DNA from: Bin87 sp034423595
GTDB taxonomy: Bacteria > Chloroflexota > Dehalococcoidia > Lucifugimonadales > UBA3495
Reading direction: 5' to 3'
NCBI GenBank assembly: GCA_965207025.1
Contig: OZ242258.1
Location: 3,224,001-3,288,000, forward strand
DNA length: 64,000 bases
Every line of letters begins with the position of its first letter. The first letter of the stretch is position 1. The position numbers were made by a program, and so were the translations under genes. Of this stretch, positions 33,732-42,648 are shown piece after piece. Under the pieces are notes generated by a model. It saw only the letters and a program-made list of their open reading frames with translations. It had not been told where the DNA came from and did no database searches.

Positions 33732-35303
33732 ATGAAATACGACTACATTGTGGTTGGCGGCGGTTCCGCCGGTTGTGTCATGGCCACGCGGCTGTCCGAG
33801 CAGACCGACAAGTCGGTGATTCTGCTGGAGGCCGGGCCCGACTATCCCGACTTTGAGCATCTGCCCGAGGACCTGAAGCAGGGCAACAACACCTGGCTCT
33901 CCGCCTACGGCCCCCACAGCTGGGACCTGCGTGGACGCGCCAACTCCTCGCAGAGCGAGCCGATGGTCATTCCCCGGGGCTGGGCCATGGGCGGCTCGTC
34001 GTCGATCAACGGCCAGGTGGTTTTCCGCGGCATCCCCGAGGACTACGACCGGTGGGCCGAGTGGGGCAACGACGAGTGGAAGTTCACCGACTGCCTGCCC
34101 TTCTTCCGCAAGCTGGAAAACGACTGGGACTTCGGCGGCGACGACTTCCACGGCTCCGAGGGGCCGCTCCCGGTGCGCCGTCCCAAGCGCGAGGACTGGC
34201 TGCCCTTCAACACCGCCTTCTACGATGCCTGCGTTGCCCTGGGCATCCCCGAGCACGCCGACCAGAACGCGCCCGACTGCTACACCGCCATCTCGCCGCG
34301 CCCCATGAACAACATCGACGGCGTGCGCATGAGCACATCGCTGACTTTCCTCAATACCGCCCGCCATCGTCTCAACCTCACCGTGCGGGGCAACATCCAC
34401 GCCCACCGGGTCATCCTGGATCGTGATGGTTCGACAGGCTCACCGCGAGCGGTGGGCGTGGAGGTGCAGAGCGGCGGTGAGGTCTTCACGGTGGAGGGCA
34501 ACGAGATCATTTTGTGCAGCGGCACCATCGGCTCCGCCCAGATCCTGCTGCTGTCGGGCATCGGGCCCGCCGACCACCTGCGCGAGGTGGGCATTCCGGT
34601 GAACCACGAACTGCCCGGCGTGGGCAGGAACTTCCGCGACCATCCTGCCGCGTACATCCTGTTCCGCGGCGAGGGCGAGGAGCCGGACACCTTCGCGCCC
34701 AACATCCAGGTGGGCCTACGCTGGAGCGCCGACGACTCACCCACGAAATCCGACTTCCAGATCACGCCCACGCTGATGACCAGCGAACACCGGCCGGCCA
34801 GCGTGTCCTACGACGGCTCCGGCTTCCACTTCGGCCTGAGCGTCGGATTGCAGAACGCCGTGGGCTTTGGCCGCCTGTCGCTCCAGTCCACCAACCCCAC
34901 GGTGCAGCCCGACCTGGACTACCAGCTGTTCAGCGATCCTTATGACCGCCAGCGGATGCGTCAGGCCGTCCGCAAGGCGCTGGAAATCGCCCAGCAGCCG
35001 CCCTTCAGCGATTTCATCGTCGAGCGGCTGAATCCCACCGACGCCGATCTGGTCAGCGACGACGCACTGGACGCCTGGATCCTGCGCAACGCCTACACCC
35101 AGCACCACATCGCCGGCACCTGCAAGATGGGGCCGGACAGCGACCCCATGGCCGTGGTCAACCAGCACGGACAGGTCCACGGCGTGCATGGTCTGCGGGT
35201 CGCCGACGCCTCGGTAATGCCCGACGTAATCCGCGCCAACACCAATGCCACCACCATCATGATCGGCGAGCGCGTTGCCGAATTCATCAAGGCGGGGGTC
35301 TAG
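33732..35303 (+). CDS. GMC-family flavin oxidoreductase (choline/alcohol dehydrogenase type)
   Basis: A 523-residue GMC protein. The FAD-binding GxGxxG motif is YIVVGGGSAGCVMATRLSE; VIPRGWAMGGSSSINGQVVF is the GMC signature 1; ILLLSGIGPADHLREVGIP is signature 2; the active-site His is in TQHHIAGTCKMG and the C-terminal NTNATTIMIGERVAE closes the FAD site. It oxidises an alcohol of unknown identity. Start ATG 33732 follows CAGGAG. Residues near 232-242 (DGSTGSPRA) come from a dispersed repeat inserted in frame. Confidence 0.9.
   Translation: MKYDYIVVGGGSAGCVMATRLSEQTDKSVILLEAGPDYPDFEHLPEDLKQGNNTWLSAYGPHSWDLRGRANSSQSEPMVIPRGWAMGGSSSINGQVVFRGIPEDYDRWAEWGNDEWKFTDCLPFFRKLENDWDFGGDDFHGSEGPLPVRRPKREDWLPFNTAFYDACVALGIPEHADQNAPDCYTAISPRPMNNIDGVRMSTSLTFLNTARHRLNLTVRGNIHAHRVILDRDGSTGSPRAVGVEVQSGGEVFTVEGNEIILCSGTIGSAQILLLSGIGPADHLREVGIPVNHELPGVGRNFRDHPAAYILFRGEGEEPDTFAPNIQVGLRWSADDSPTKSDFQITPTLMTSEHRPASVSYDGSGFHFGLSVGLQNAVGFGRLSLQSTNPTVQPDLDYQLFSDPYDRQRMRQAVRKALEIAQQPPFSDFIVERLNPTDADLVSDDALDAWILRNAYTQHHIAGTCKMGPDSDPMAVVNQHGQVHGVHGLRVADASVMPDVIRANTNATTIMIGERVAEFIKAGV
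34425..34456 (+). repeat. Dispersed repeat inserted in frame in the GMC gene
   Basis: GATGGTTCGACAGGCTCACC and the following GCGAGCGGTGGG match the TTCGACAGGCTC half of the repeat at 7834-7866. It encodes DGSTGSPRAVG and keeps the reading frame. Confidence 0.65.
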
Positions 35304-35330
35304 CTCTCACTGACACCAGGCCAAACGGTA

Positions 35331-35352
35331 GGGGCGAATGATTATTCGCCCC
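35331..35352 (+). repeat. Palindromic GGGGCG/CGCCCC repeat
   Basis: GGGGCGAAT-GATT-ATTCGCCCC, a 9-bp stem, 28 bp after the GMC oxidoreductase stop. A decayed relative lies at 32187-32202. Confidence 0.75.
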
Positions 35353-35380
35353 GGCGCGACCGAAAATTCGTTGACTGCCG

Positions 35381-36820
35381 ATGCCAATCTACAGAACCCG
35401 AAAATGCGTCTGGCTCATGGCATCGTCGCTGGCGGCGGCAGTCATCATCGCGTTGGCCACTCTGGCGACTTTCACGCCTTTGCATGGAGCAACCTTTGCC
35501 CAATGGCAACCGCCTCCCGCAACCCCGCCGCCTTTGGGCAACCCGACGGGACTGACTGCGAAGTCCGGCCCCGACATCGGACAGGTCTCTCTGAACTGGA
35601 CGCCGGCGGCCAACGCTACCGTGCATTGGGTCTGGTCGGTCAGGGGGGACAACACCGGCGGCAAGTGGACGCTCGGCGACACCGATTCAGCGGTTATCGA
35701 CGGACTGGAGGCTGCTCAGAATTACTGGTTTCGGGTTATCGCCGGCCGGGAAATGGCCGGAGAGACGACGCAATGGTCCAGGTGGAGCCATTGGACCACA
35801 GCCGCCGCCGAGCATGACTTCCTCATCCCCGTCGTCTGCATCGACGACGTTCGCAATCCCTGCCGACTGCTTGGCGCGGCACAGGAAGTTGACGGCTTCG
35901 ACGGATTCAGAGCGCGAGTCAAAGAACGTACCAACAGCCGCGTGATCTTCAATTTCAGGTCTTACTCAGAACTAGGATTGTACGACGCTGACGCCATAAG
36001 CCTGCTCCAGAGCCGCAGCCTGAGCGCAGCGGAAGTCTATCCCGCCCACGTCTCCGGCGATCTTGCCATGCTGGAAGCGGTGAACCTGTGGGGGCTTTAC
36101 CCCGACTCCGCCACCCAATTCGCTGTCATTGACGCCACCCGCAACGACGTGCGCCGCATCATTGAGCGGGCGACTGATGGCGTGGTCATCACCGAACACT
36201 ACACCGACGGCAACTTCTTCTTTTCCACCAAAGAGCTGCTTTCGCCGGATGATTTCGTCGGTCTGAAAACCCGCAGTTATCGAGTTGTGTTGCATGACTT
36301 GCTGGAAGGAATGGAATCTCTCCCCCATGTCACGGACTTTTTCGACGTGTACGGCACTTTGGAAGATCAGACGACGGATGCCGCCGTCTCCTGCGGTTTA
36401 TGCGGCGCCGGCCAGCGTTGGTACGAGGTAGCCGACTATCTGCACGGCCCGATTAATGGCTCGGCCGGCGTTTCCTGGATAGTTATGAATCGAGACCGGT
36501 GGGATTCCATTCCCTCGGATTTGCAGGCCATCATCATCGAAGAAGGCAATCGACATCGGGAAAAATCAAGCGAGCTGGCGTCGATGGAATGGACGCAGGA
36601 AGCCATCTCCACGCATACCGAGAACGGCATGGTTCACGCCGAGTTGTCTCCGGAAATTCACGATGCGATGTTGCAAGCTCATCTCAACAGCGTTCTGCCC
36701 CGCTGGGTGGAGCGCGCCGGCGGCCCCGACTCCGAGGCCGTCCGCTTGTTCAACGAAGTAGTGGCTCCCATCGTCGGCGTTAACATCAACCCCGACGGTT
36801 CCGCGGCTGAAGTAGAGTAA
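35381..36820 (+). CDS. Secreted fibronectin type III - TRAP solute-binding (DctP-like) fusion
   Basis: A 479-residue exported protein. After a signal segment (residues 11-35) comes a Pro-rich stretch and a fibronectin type III-like domain (about 50-140: PTGLTAKSGPDIGQVSLNW, DGLEAAQNYWFRVIA). Residues about 165-470 resemble a TRAP-type DctP binding protein: DDFVGLKTRSY and SWIVMNRDRWDSIPSDLQA are the usual ligand-site and C-terminal landmarks. No TRAP permease genes are adjacent. The FN3 domain in front of DctP is unusual and may attach the binding protein to the cell surface or a polymer. Confidence 0.72.
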   Translation: MPIYRTRKCVWLMASSLAAAVIIALATLATFTPLHGATFAQWQPPPATPPPLGNPTGLTAKSGPDIGQVSLNWTPAANATVHWVWSVRGDNTGGKWTLGDTDSAVIDGLEAAQNYWFRVIAGREMAGETTQWSRWSHWTTAAAEHDFLIPVVCIDDVRNPCRLLGAAQEVDGFDGFRARVKERTNSRVIFNFRSYSELGLYDADAISLLQSRSLSAAEVYPAHVSGDLAMLEAVNLWGLYPDSATQFAVIDATRNDVRRIIERATDGVVITEHYTDGNFFFSTKELLSPDDFVGLKTRSYRVVLHDLLEGMESLPHVTDFFDVYGTLEDQTTDAAVSCGLCGAGQRWYEVADYLHGPINGSAGVSWIVMNRDRWDSIPSDLQAIIIEEGNRHREKSSELASMEWTQEAISTHTENGMVHAELSPEIHDAMLQAHLNSVLPRWVERAGGPDSEAVRLFNEVVAPIVGVNINPDGSAAEVE

Positions 36821-36859
36821 ATCCGACCGTGTTTCGTAGAAATAGCAAAGGACCAAATA

Positions 36860-37990
36860 ATGGAATTTGAAACTGTCGCCGCACAGGCGGGCCACCACCC
36901 CGACCCCGCCACCGGGGCCGTCGCTCCGCCTATCTACCTGTCCACCACCTTCGAGCGCGACCCCGACGGCGACTACTCGCGCGGCTTCGTTTACTCCCGC
37001 AGCGACAACCCCAACCGCCGTTCGTTGGAGCATCTGCTGGCCCTGTTGGAGGGCGGCGATTCCGGCGACGCTGTAGCCGCCGCCTTCGCATCCGGTTCCG
37101 CCGCCACCGCCACGGTGTTCCAGGCCCTGGCCCCCGGAGATCACGTCATCGCCCCAGACGACTGCTACCACGGCACCGCCCGCCTGCTCCGCGAGGTCTT
37201 CGCTCCGTGGGGACTGCAAACCACCTTCGTCGATATGACCGACGCCGGTAACGTGCGTCGCGCCGTCCAGCCCAACACCCGCCTCATCTGGGTCGAAACT
37301 CCGTCCAACCCGCTGCTCAAAATCACCGACATCTCGGAGATGGCATCCATCGCCCAATCCACTGGCGCACTGTGCGCCTGCGACAACACCTGGGCCAGCC
37401 CCATGCTCCAGCGCCCCCTGAACCTCGGCGCAGACCTGGTCGTCCACTCCACCACTAAATACCTCGGCGGCCACGAGGACGCGACGGGCGGCGCGGTGGT
37501 CGGCGCATCCGACAGCGAATTCTTCCAGCGCATCCGCCTCATCCAGAATGTGTATGGCGCCGTCCCGTCCCCCTTTGACTGTTGGCTGACCCTGCGGGGC
37601 ATCCGCACCCTGCACGTCCGCATGCCGGCGCACTGCGCCAACGCCGGCCGCATTGCCCGCTTTCTGCACGACCATCCCAACGTCGCAGCGGTCCACTACC
37701 CCGGGCTGCTCGACCATCCGGGACATGACGTCGCGACACGGCAGATGGCCGACTTCGGCGGGATGCTGTCCTTCCAGGTCGTCGGCGGCCGGGACGCCGC
37801 CATGCGCGTCGCCGCCAACGTCCGCCTCTTCGTCCGCGCCACCAGCCTGGGCGGAACCCAGAGCCTCATCGAGCACCGCGCCTCCATCGAGGGGCCGGAT
37901 TCGACGACGCCCGACGACCTGCTCCGCGTCTCCGTCGGCCTGGAAAACGCTGACGACCTGATTGCTGATTTGGGCCAGGCGCTGGGGTGA
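36860..37990 (+). CDS. PLP-dependent trans-sulfuration enzyme (cystathionine gamma-synthase/lyase group)
   Basis: A 376-residue Cys/Met-metabolism PLP enzyme. Landmarks are IYLSTTFERD, YSRSDNPNRRSLE, FASGSAATATVF, the phosphate/substrate region WVETPSNPLLKITDI, DNTWASPML, the PLP Lys in HSTTKYLGGHED, and FVRATSLGGTQSLIEHRAS near the end. Reaction could be cystathionine gamma-synthase, beta- or gamma-lyase; sequence alone does not decide. It makes or breaks C-S bonds in methionine/cysteine metabolism. It stands alone. Confidence 0.87.
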   Translation: MEFETVAAQAGHHPDPATGAVAPPIYLSTTFERDPDGDYSRGFVYSRSDNPNRRSLEHLLALLEGGDSGDAVAAAFASGSAATATVFQALAPGDHVIAPDDCYHGTARLLREVFAPWGLQTTFVDMTDAGNVRRAVQPNTRLIWVETPSNPLLKITDISEMASIAQSTGALCACDNTWASPMLQRPLNLGADLVVHSTTKYLGGHEDATGGAVVGASDSEFFQRIRLIQNVYGAVPSPFDCWLTLRGIRTLHVRMPAHCANAGRIARFLHDHPNVAAVHYPGLLDHPGHDVATRQMADFGGMLSFQVVGGRDAAMRVAANVRLFVRATSLGGTQSLIEHRASIEGPDSTTPDDLLRVSVGLENADDLIADLGQALG

Positions 37991-38026
37991 TGCGGCAGCG
38001 TTCCGTTGTGGGTGGTTTCGGTGTCC

Positions 38027-38055
38027 GTAGGGGCAGGTTTGAAACCTGCCCCTAC
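38027..38055 (+). repeat. Palindromic GTAGGGGC/GCCCCTAC repeat
   Basis: A perfect 14-bp inverted repeat around a single central G (arms GTAGGGGCAGGTTT), 37 bp after the trans-sulfuration gene. Confidence 0.85.
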
Positions 38056-38138
38056 ACGGTTTGCATCGTCTGCTGTAACTCGACCACCTAAATTGCAACG
38101 CTACTGGCTGATGCCGCAGCCGGCTACAGTGGTTCATG

Positions 38139-38147
38139 TGGTACTAT
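38139..38147 (+). promoter_or_regulatory. Extended -10 promoter of the Uma2 gene
   Basis: TGG-TACTAT with the hexamer at 38142-38147, 35 bp before the ATG at 38183. No convincing -35 box. Confidence 0.45.
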
Positions 38148-38182
38148 CGAACCGTCCGGCCGGCAATCATTAGAGGCGAACC

Positions 38183-39070
38183 ATGACCACCGAAACCATA
38201 ACGCTGCAGCATTTGGACCTGCAACCCGGAGACCCTATCCCGGATTGGGTTGACCCCGACACGTTCATCTCACCCGACCCGCCGCCGCTGCCCGACGCCA
38301 TGCACCAAGAACCGCACTTCACCGACGTTATGAGCACTTTACGCCGTCATCTACGGAAGCAGCCCAATTGGGAAACTACGCTGATTTCGGGCGACAGCCA
38401 TCTTTATTATGACCGCGGCAACCTGAACAACCGCTACGAACCCGATTGTTACGTTGCCTTTGACGTGGACGTTGGCGCCATCTGGCCGCGCAACGGCTAT
38501 ATGACGTGGATTGCCGACAAGCCGCCGGATTTCGCGCTGGAGATCGCTTCTAAAACAACGGGATATCGAGACATGGTGGTCAAGCGACGGGATTACGCCC
38601 GCATTGGGATCGGCGAATACTGGCGCTTTGACCCCACCGGCGGCGAGTTCCACGGCGTCCCAATGAGCGGCGACCAGCTGGTGGATGGGCAGTATCAGGC
38701 CATTCCGACGCAAACCGAGCCGGACGGCTCCATCTGGGGTTACAGCGAGGTCATGGACCTGTGGCTGGTCTGGGACAGCGGCTACCTGCTGTTCTGGGAT
38801 CCCAGCGCCCGCGAATTCCTCCGCAACATCGACGCGGCGGATGATGATCGGCAGGCCGCCGAGGATGCCTTGACGGAAACACAGGATGCCCTGGCAGGAA
38901 CACAGGAGGCGCTGGCGGGAACGCAGGAAAGGCTGGCGGGAACGCAGCAGAGACTTGAAGCATCCCGTTCCGCCAAGGAGAATGCTCTGGCGGAACTCGA
39001 AGCCGCTCAGGAAACCATACGCCGGCTGCGGGAGCAATTGGACGAAAGCGGACCGGACGCAGGAGGCTAA
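38183..39070 (+). CDS. Uma2-family endonuclease with a repeated coiled-coil tail
   Basis: A 295-residue protein. The Uma2 nuclease part (about residues 45-215) has YEPDCYVAFDVD, then PDFALEIASKTTGYRD with the ExxS core, and YARIGIGEYWRFDPTG. The tail is a coiled coil built from four tandem 7-residue units (TQDALAG, TQEALAG, TQERLAG, TQQRLEA) encoded by 21-bp repeats at 38879-38962, followed by more heptads. It starts in front of the hydantoinase gene with a two-base gap, so the two may be co-transcribed. Confidence 0.8.
   Translation: MTTETITLQHLDLQPGDPIPDWVDPDTFISPDPPPLPDAMHQEPHFTDVMSTLRRHLRKQPNWETTLISGDSHLYYDRGNLNNRYEPDCYVAFDVDVGAIWPRNGYMTWIADKPPDFALEIASKTTGYRDMVVKRRDYARIGIGEYWRFDPTGGEFHGVPMSGDQLVDGQYQAIPTQTEPDGSIWGYSEVMDLWLVWDSGYLLFWDPSAREFLRNIDAADDDRQAAEDALTETQDALAGTQEALAGTQERLAGTQQRLEASRSAKENALAELEAAQETIRRLREQLDESGPDAGG
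38879..38962 (+). repeat. Tandem 21-bp repeat, four units, in a coding gene
   Basis: Four 21-bp units (first unit ACACAGGATGCCCTGGCAGG plus A) encode seven-residue heptads in the tail of the Uma2 protein. Units differ by several substitutions but no frame changes. Confidence 0.8.
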
Positions 39071-39072
39071 CC

Positions 39073-40524
39073 ATGTTTGACTTGCTCATCACCGGCGGCA
39101 CCGTCGTCATGCCCACCGAGGCCACCGCCGTGGACATCGGCGTGCAGGATGGCCGCATCGTCGCCATCGGCGCGCCCGGCACCCTCATTGACGAGGCGGC
39201 GCAGACCATCGATGCCACCGGACGGATCGTAACACCCGGCGGCATCGAGCCCCACATCCACGCCGCCGCCAACGTGCAGTCCGGCGTACACCAGCAGGTC
39301 GCCGGCGTGCCCAATGCCGGCCCGCTGGAACACTCCCTGGGCGCCATCTGGGGCGGAACCACCACCGTCGTTGACTTTGCCCCGGCGCCCAACGAGGGCG
39401 AGCTGGTGGGCGGCGTCCTGGACTTTATGAAGGTGTGGGAGGGCAACACCTACGCCGACTATTCCGCCCACGTCATCTACCGGAGCAGCAACACCGCCGA
39501 CAGCATCGCCCGCGTCGGCGAGCTGATCAACAACGACTTTCCCAGCGTCAAGATCTTCACCACCAACATCCGCCCGCCGGCGGACCCGCCCCTGAGCCTC
39601 ACGCCCGTCGGTCGCATCGACAACGGACGCCTCACAGACCTCACCGCCCAGCTCTCCCGCCACGACGGCGTCCTGGCCGTTCACGCCGAGGACGACGAGA
39701 TCGTGATGTACAACTACCTGCTGGCCCATCAGCGGGGTATGTGGGACTGGTGGAACGCCCACCTGATTCACTCCAAGGAGGTGGAGGACGTGGCCTTCCG
39801 CGACGTGATACGGATTGCGGAGCAGAACGACGCGGGAATGTACTTCGTCCACGTCACCGGCAGCGACGGCGTCAACGCCGTGGCCGCCGCCCGCAGCCGG
39901 GGCCAGGCCGTGTACGGCGAGGTGCTGACGCTGGCCCTGTCGTTCAACGCCTGGCAGTATCGGGAACCCGACGGCATGAAGTACCACACCTATCCGTCCC
40001 TCAAATACCCCGAGGACGGCAGCGACCTATGGAGCGGCCTGCTGGGCAACAACCTGACCTTCACCGCCACCGACAGCAGCTTCACAACGTACATCGACAA
40101 GACGGCCGGCCTCAACGTGCAGGATATGCGGGGCGGCAACATCGGCATCGAGATCCGCATGGGCGTCAACTACACTGAGGCCGTGGTTAGGCGCGGCATG
40201 TCCCTGACCCAGTTCGCCAACATCACGGCGACCAACGCGGCGCGCCTGCTGGGGATGTACCCGCAGAAGGGCGTCATCGCGCCGGGCAGCGACGCCGACT
40301 TCGCCATCATCGACCCCACCATCCACAAGCGGCTGACCATGGACGACCTGCACCTGCGGGACTACAGCCCGTGGGAGGGTTGGGAGATTTTCGGCTGGCC
40401 CACCACGGTGATACTGCGCGGCAAGGTGATGGTCGATAACGGCCAGTTGCTGGGCGATCCCACTGACGGCCAGCGCATCCGCCGCCGCATCGATCCCGCA
40501 GTGCTGCAACGCCCGGCCTTCTAG
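39073..40524 (+). CDS. Dihydropyrimidinase/D-hydantoinase-type amidohydrolase
   Basis: A 483-residue cyclic amidohydrolase. The metal-binding HxH is in TPGGIEPHIHAA, the carboxylated Lys is probably in FPSVKIFTTN, further ligands are in AVHAEDDEIV and YFVHVTGSDG, and the Asp is in FTATDSSFTT. The end GVIAPGSDADFAIIDP and RGKVMVDNGQLLG is typical of the family. It opens cyclic ureides such as dihydropyrimidines or hydantoins; the exact substrate is unknown. CAGGAGG precedes the start. Confidence 0.87.
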   Translation: MFDLLITGGTVVMPTEATAVDIGVQDGRIVAIGAPGTLIDEAAQTIDATGRIVTPGGIEPHIHAAANVQSGVHQQVAGVPNAGPLEHSLGAIWGGTTTVVDFAPAPNEGELVGGVLDFMKVWEGNTYADYSAHVIYRSSNTADSIARVGELINNDFPSVKIFTTNIRPPADPPLSLTPVGRIDNGRLTDLTAQLSRHDGVLAVHAEDDEIVMYNYLLAHQRGMWDWWNAHLIHSKEVEDVAFRDVIRIAEQNDAGMYFVHVTGSDGVNAVAAARSRGQAVYGEVLTLALSFNAWQYREPDGMKYHTYPSLKYPEDGSDLWSGLLGNNLTFTATDSSFTTYIDKTAGLNVQDMRGGNIGIEIRMGVNYTEAVVRRGMSLTQFANITATNAARLLGMYPQKGVIAPGSDADFAIIDPTIHKRLTMDDLHLRDYSPWEGWEIFGWPTTVILRGKVMVDNGQLLGDPTDGQRIRRRIDPAVLQRPAF

Positions 40525-40545
40525 CTCTTTGGCAGGCATCAAAAT

Positions 40546-42072
40546 ATGAGCGAGGAAGTGGTGGCAACAACCCCCTCACCCCAACCCTCTCCCACCAGGG
40601 GAGAGGGTGTTTCTGACACGGTTCTCCTCTGCCGTTTCTGCGGCCACGTCAACGACCCGTCGGAACCGGGCGTCCGGTGCGCCCAGTGCGGCGCGTTCTC
40701 CGGCCTGGAAGCGCTGGATGTTGACGCGGCGCAGCGGCGCTCCCGCCGCGTTCGCCTCGATTTTTTGCGCAACCGCCTGGTGCGCGTCGCCATCATCGTG
40801 CTGCCGCTGCTCGGCGTGTTGATGTACGTCCTGTGGGCCTACACCGGCCTGCCGCCCGATCCGCCGCAGCCGACCACCGCCATCGGAGACACTTCCGTCG
40901 CGCCGGTTCCCGGCAACTGGCCCCAGGCCGGCGGCGGCGTGGCTAACGCTTCCTCTACTATCGGATCGTTCGGGTCTATTGGCGACTCGCCTCAACCTCT
41001 GTGGGAGTACACCGCCGGCGCGCCCGTCGTGGCGTCGCCCGCCGTGGCTGGTGATCGCGTATTCGTCACGGCGGAGGATGGCAGCGTCGTCGCCCTGGAT
41101 CGCAACACCGGGGCCGTACTCTGGCGTTACGACTCAGGTTTGACCGCCGCTATCACTCCCGCCGTTTCAGACGGTATGGTGTTCGTGGTGTTCAAGCCCG
41201 GCGTGATAGCGGCCCTGGACGATAACTCCGGCGACGTGGTCTGGTCAAAGCGTTTGCCGGTGGCCTCCCTGCCATCGCCGACTGTGGCTGACGGCCGCCT
41301 CTTTGTGGCTGAAACCGACCGCAACCGCCTGCTGGCCCTGGACGCCGCCACCGGCGGAACCCTGTGGGATTATCGTCTGGATGACTGGGTGATCGCACCG
41401 CCGGCCATCAACGACGGCCTGCTCATCGCCACCTCCAACGCCGCCAGGATTCACGTGCTGAACGTCAACACCGGCAAGCTGCGTATGATTTACAACGCCG
41501 GCGAGGGACGCTGGACGCGCGGCGCCCCGGTGGTGACCGACGACCTGCTCCACGTCAGCAGCAACGGTGTCCGGCGGGACGGCAACCGGGCGCGGGTGTG
41601 GGGCATCGACTATCGCGGGCACCGCTACCCGCTGGAACGGCCCATCTATTACGTGCGCACGCAGTTGGCCGTGTGGGGGTTCGCCAAGCAGCCGCCGGTG
41701 CAGCAGGGCACCGTCTGGTCCACCAGGACGTCCGGCAAGCAACCCTACCAGCCCGCAGTGTACGGTCAAACCGCCGTTGTTACCGATGTTAGCGGACTGG
41801 TGACCGGCCTGGACGTTTCCGACGGAGCAATTCTGTGGGAGACGGACCTGGCCGTTGACATCACCACGGCCGCCACCATCGCCGGCCCGGTGGCGCTGGT
41901 CGGCGACGAGCACGGACGGATCACCGCATTGTCAGTCGCGGACGGCTCGCAACAGTGGGTTGCTACGCTGGACGGCGCGGTGACTGCCCCGCCCATCGTG
42001 GCCGGGGATCTGCTGCTGGCGCCCACCGCCGGCGGAACGCTGACCGCGCTGCGAGTTGACGGCAGCCGATAG
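40546..42072 (+). CDS. Membrane-anchored PQQ-like beta-propeller with zinc ribbon
   Basis: A 508-residue protein. A zinc ribbon (CRFCG...CAQCG, about residues 27-49) is followed by one transmembrane helix (about 80-102) and a beta-propeller of PQQ-like repeats (PAVAGDRVFVTAEDGSVVAL, RNTGAVLWRYDSG, DAATGGTLWDYRL). This resembles BamB-like or sensor propellers; no catalytic PQQ-dehydrogenase residues were recognised. Residues 6-19 (VATTPSPQPSPTRGEG region) come from a CCCTCTCCC repeat in frame, so the true start may be downstream or the N-terminus was extended. Confidence 0.75.
   Translation: MSEEVVATTPSPQPSPTRGEGVSDTVLLCRFCGHVNDPSEPGVRCAQCGAFSGLEALDVDAAQRRSRRVRLDFLRNRLVRVAIIVLPLLGVLMYVLWAYTGLPPDPPQPTTAIGDTSVAPVPGNWPQAGGGVANASSTIGSFGSIGDSPQPLWEYTAGAPVVASPAVAGDRVFVTAEDGSVVALDRNTGAVLWRYDSGLTAAITPAVSDGMVFVVFKPGVIAALDDNSGDVVWSKRLPVASLPSPTVADGRLFVAETDRNRLLALDAATGGTLWDYRLDDWVIAPPAINDGLLIATSNAARIHVLNVNTGKLRMIYNAGEGRWTRGAPVVTDDLLHVSSNGVRRDGNRARVWGIDYRGHRYPLERPIYYVRTQLAVWGFAKQPPVQQGTVWSTRTSGKQPYQPAVYGQTAVVTDVSGLVTGLDVSDGAILWETDLAVDITTAATIAGPVALVGDEHGRITALSVADGSQQWVATLDGAVTAPPIVAGDLLLAPTAGGTLTALRVDGSR
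40584..40608 (+). repeat. CCCTCTCCC hairpin repeat inside the PQQ-propeller gene
   Basis: ACCCTCTCCC-ACCAG-GGGAGAGGGT, preceded by CCCCTCACCCC; it encodes SPQPSPTRGEG near the N-terminus in frame. Same family as 14630-14719 and 21531-21553. Confidence 0.75.
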
Positions 42073-42078
42073 ACGCGG

Positions 42079-42285
42079 TTAGCCAGCGGCGGCGTTGTCC
42101 CGGGCCTCGGGCGTTTCGGTGGCTCGCTCCAGTTCCTCCGGCGTGGACAGCTTCAGGTTGGGGAACTGGACGCGCTTGGCCTTGCTCCAATCGACGTAGT
42201 CCATGGAGTCGTGGCTGCCCCAAAAAGCGCGCTCTTCGTCTTCGGTTTCAAAGTACGGAATCGGTTTAAGTTCCTTCTTGGACAT
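42079..42285 (-). CDS. brnA: BrnA-type antitoxin (CopG-like)
   Basis: A 68-residue protein with KPIPYFETEDEERAFWGSHD and SMDYVDWSKAK, the conserved N-terminal part of BrnA/CopG-antitoxin proteins, which neutralise BrnT and repress their own promoter. The start at 42285 has AGGAG eight bases upstream; the frame also has a GTG at 42300. It overlaps the end of the brnT frame by 20 bp. The PQQ-propeller gene is convergent, seven bases away. Confidence 0.8.
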   Translation of the reverse strand: MSKKELKPIPYFETEDEERAFWGSHDSMDYVDWSKAKRVQFPNLKLSTPEELERATETPEARDNAAAG

Positions 42286-42571
42286 ATCTAATCTCCTCAC
42301 TAGTTTCCATATCCCGAGCGGATATAACGCGGATGACTGTGTTGGAATCGCGTAGCGTGAAAGTTACATGCAAGAAACGGCCCGAGGGAATGACACCGAG
42401 AACGTTGAATCTCGGTTCATCTTGGCTATGGTCAATGTCATCCAAGAGAACCAACTGGGGGTCTAAGAAAACTTGCTCCGCCTCGACATCTTCTACGCCG
42501 TGCAAGTAGAAATTCTTCCCGGCGTTACCTCGATCCCACTCGAAGCCGGCGATTCTGCCGAAGTCCAACAT
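42266..42571 (-). CDS. brnT: BrnT-type toxin (RelE-like RNase)
   Basis: A 101-residue BrnT protein: FEWDRGNAGKNFYLHGVEDVEAEQVF is the usual WD..K...N..KHGV start, with Tyr-Leu instead of Lys at part of the KHG site, and IRVISARDMETSEEIRYVQE is the conserved end. BrnT is a ribonuclease that cuts mRNA when freed from BrnA. Toxin first and overlapping antitoxin second is the normal order. Confidence 0.82.
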   Translation of the reverse strand: MLDFGRIAGFEWDRGNAGKNFYLHGVEDVEAEQVFLDPQLVLLDDIDHSQDEPRFNVLGVIPSGRFLHVTFTLRDSNTVIRVISARDMETSEEIRYVQEGT

Positions 42572-42648
42572 ACGTAGCCGTCTCTGACTGTAACTGTAAT
42601 GGAGAAGTCCGCCGGCTGCAAGAAAGCGGACCCGGCGCACAGCAACAA

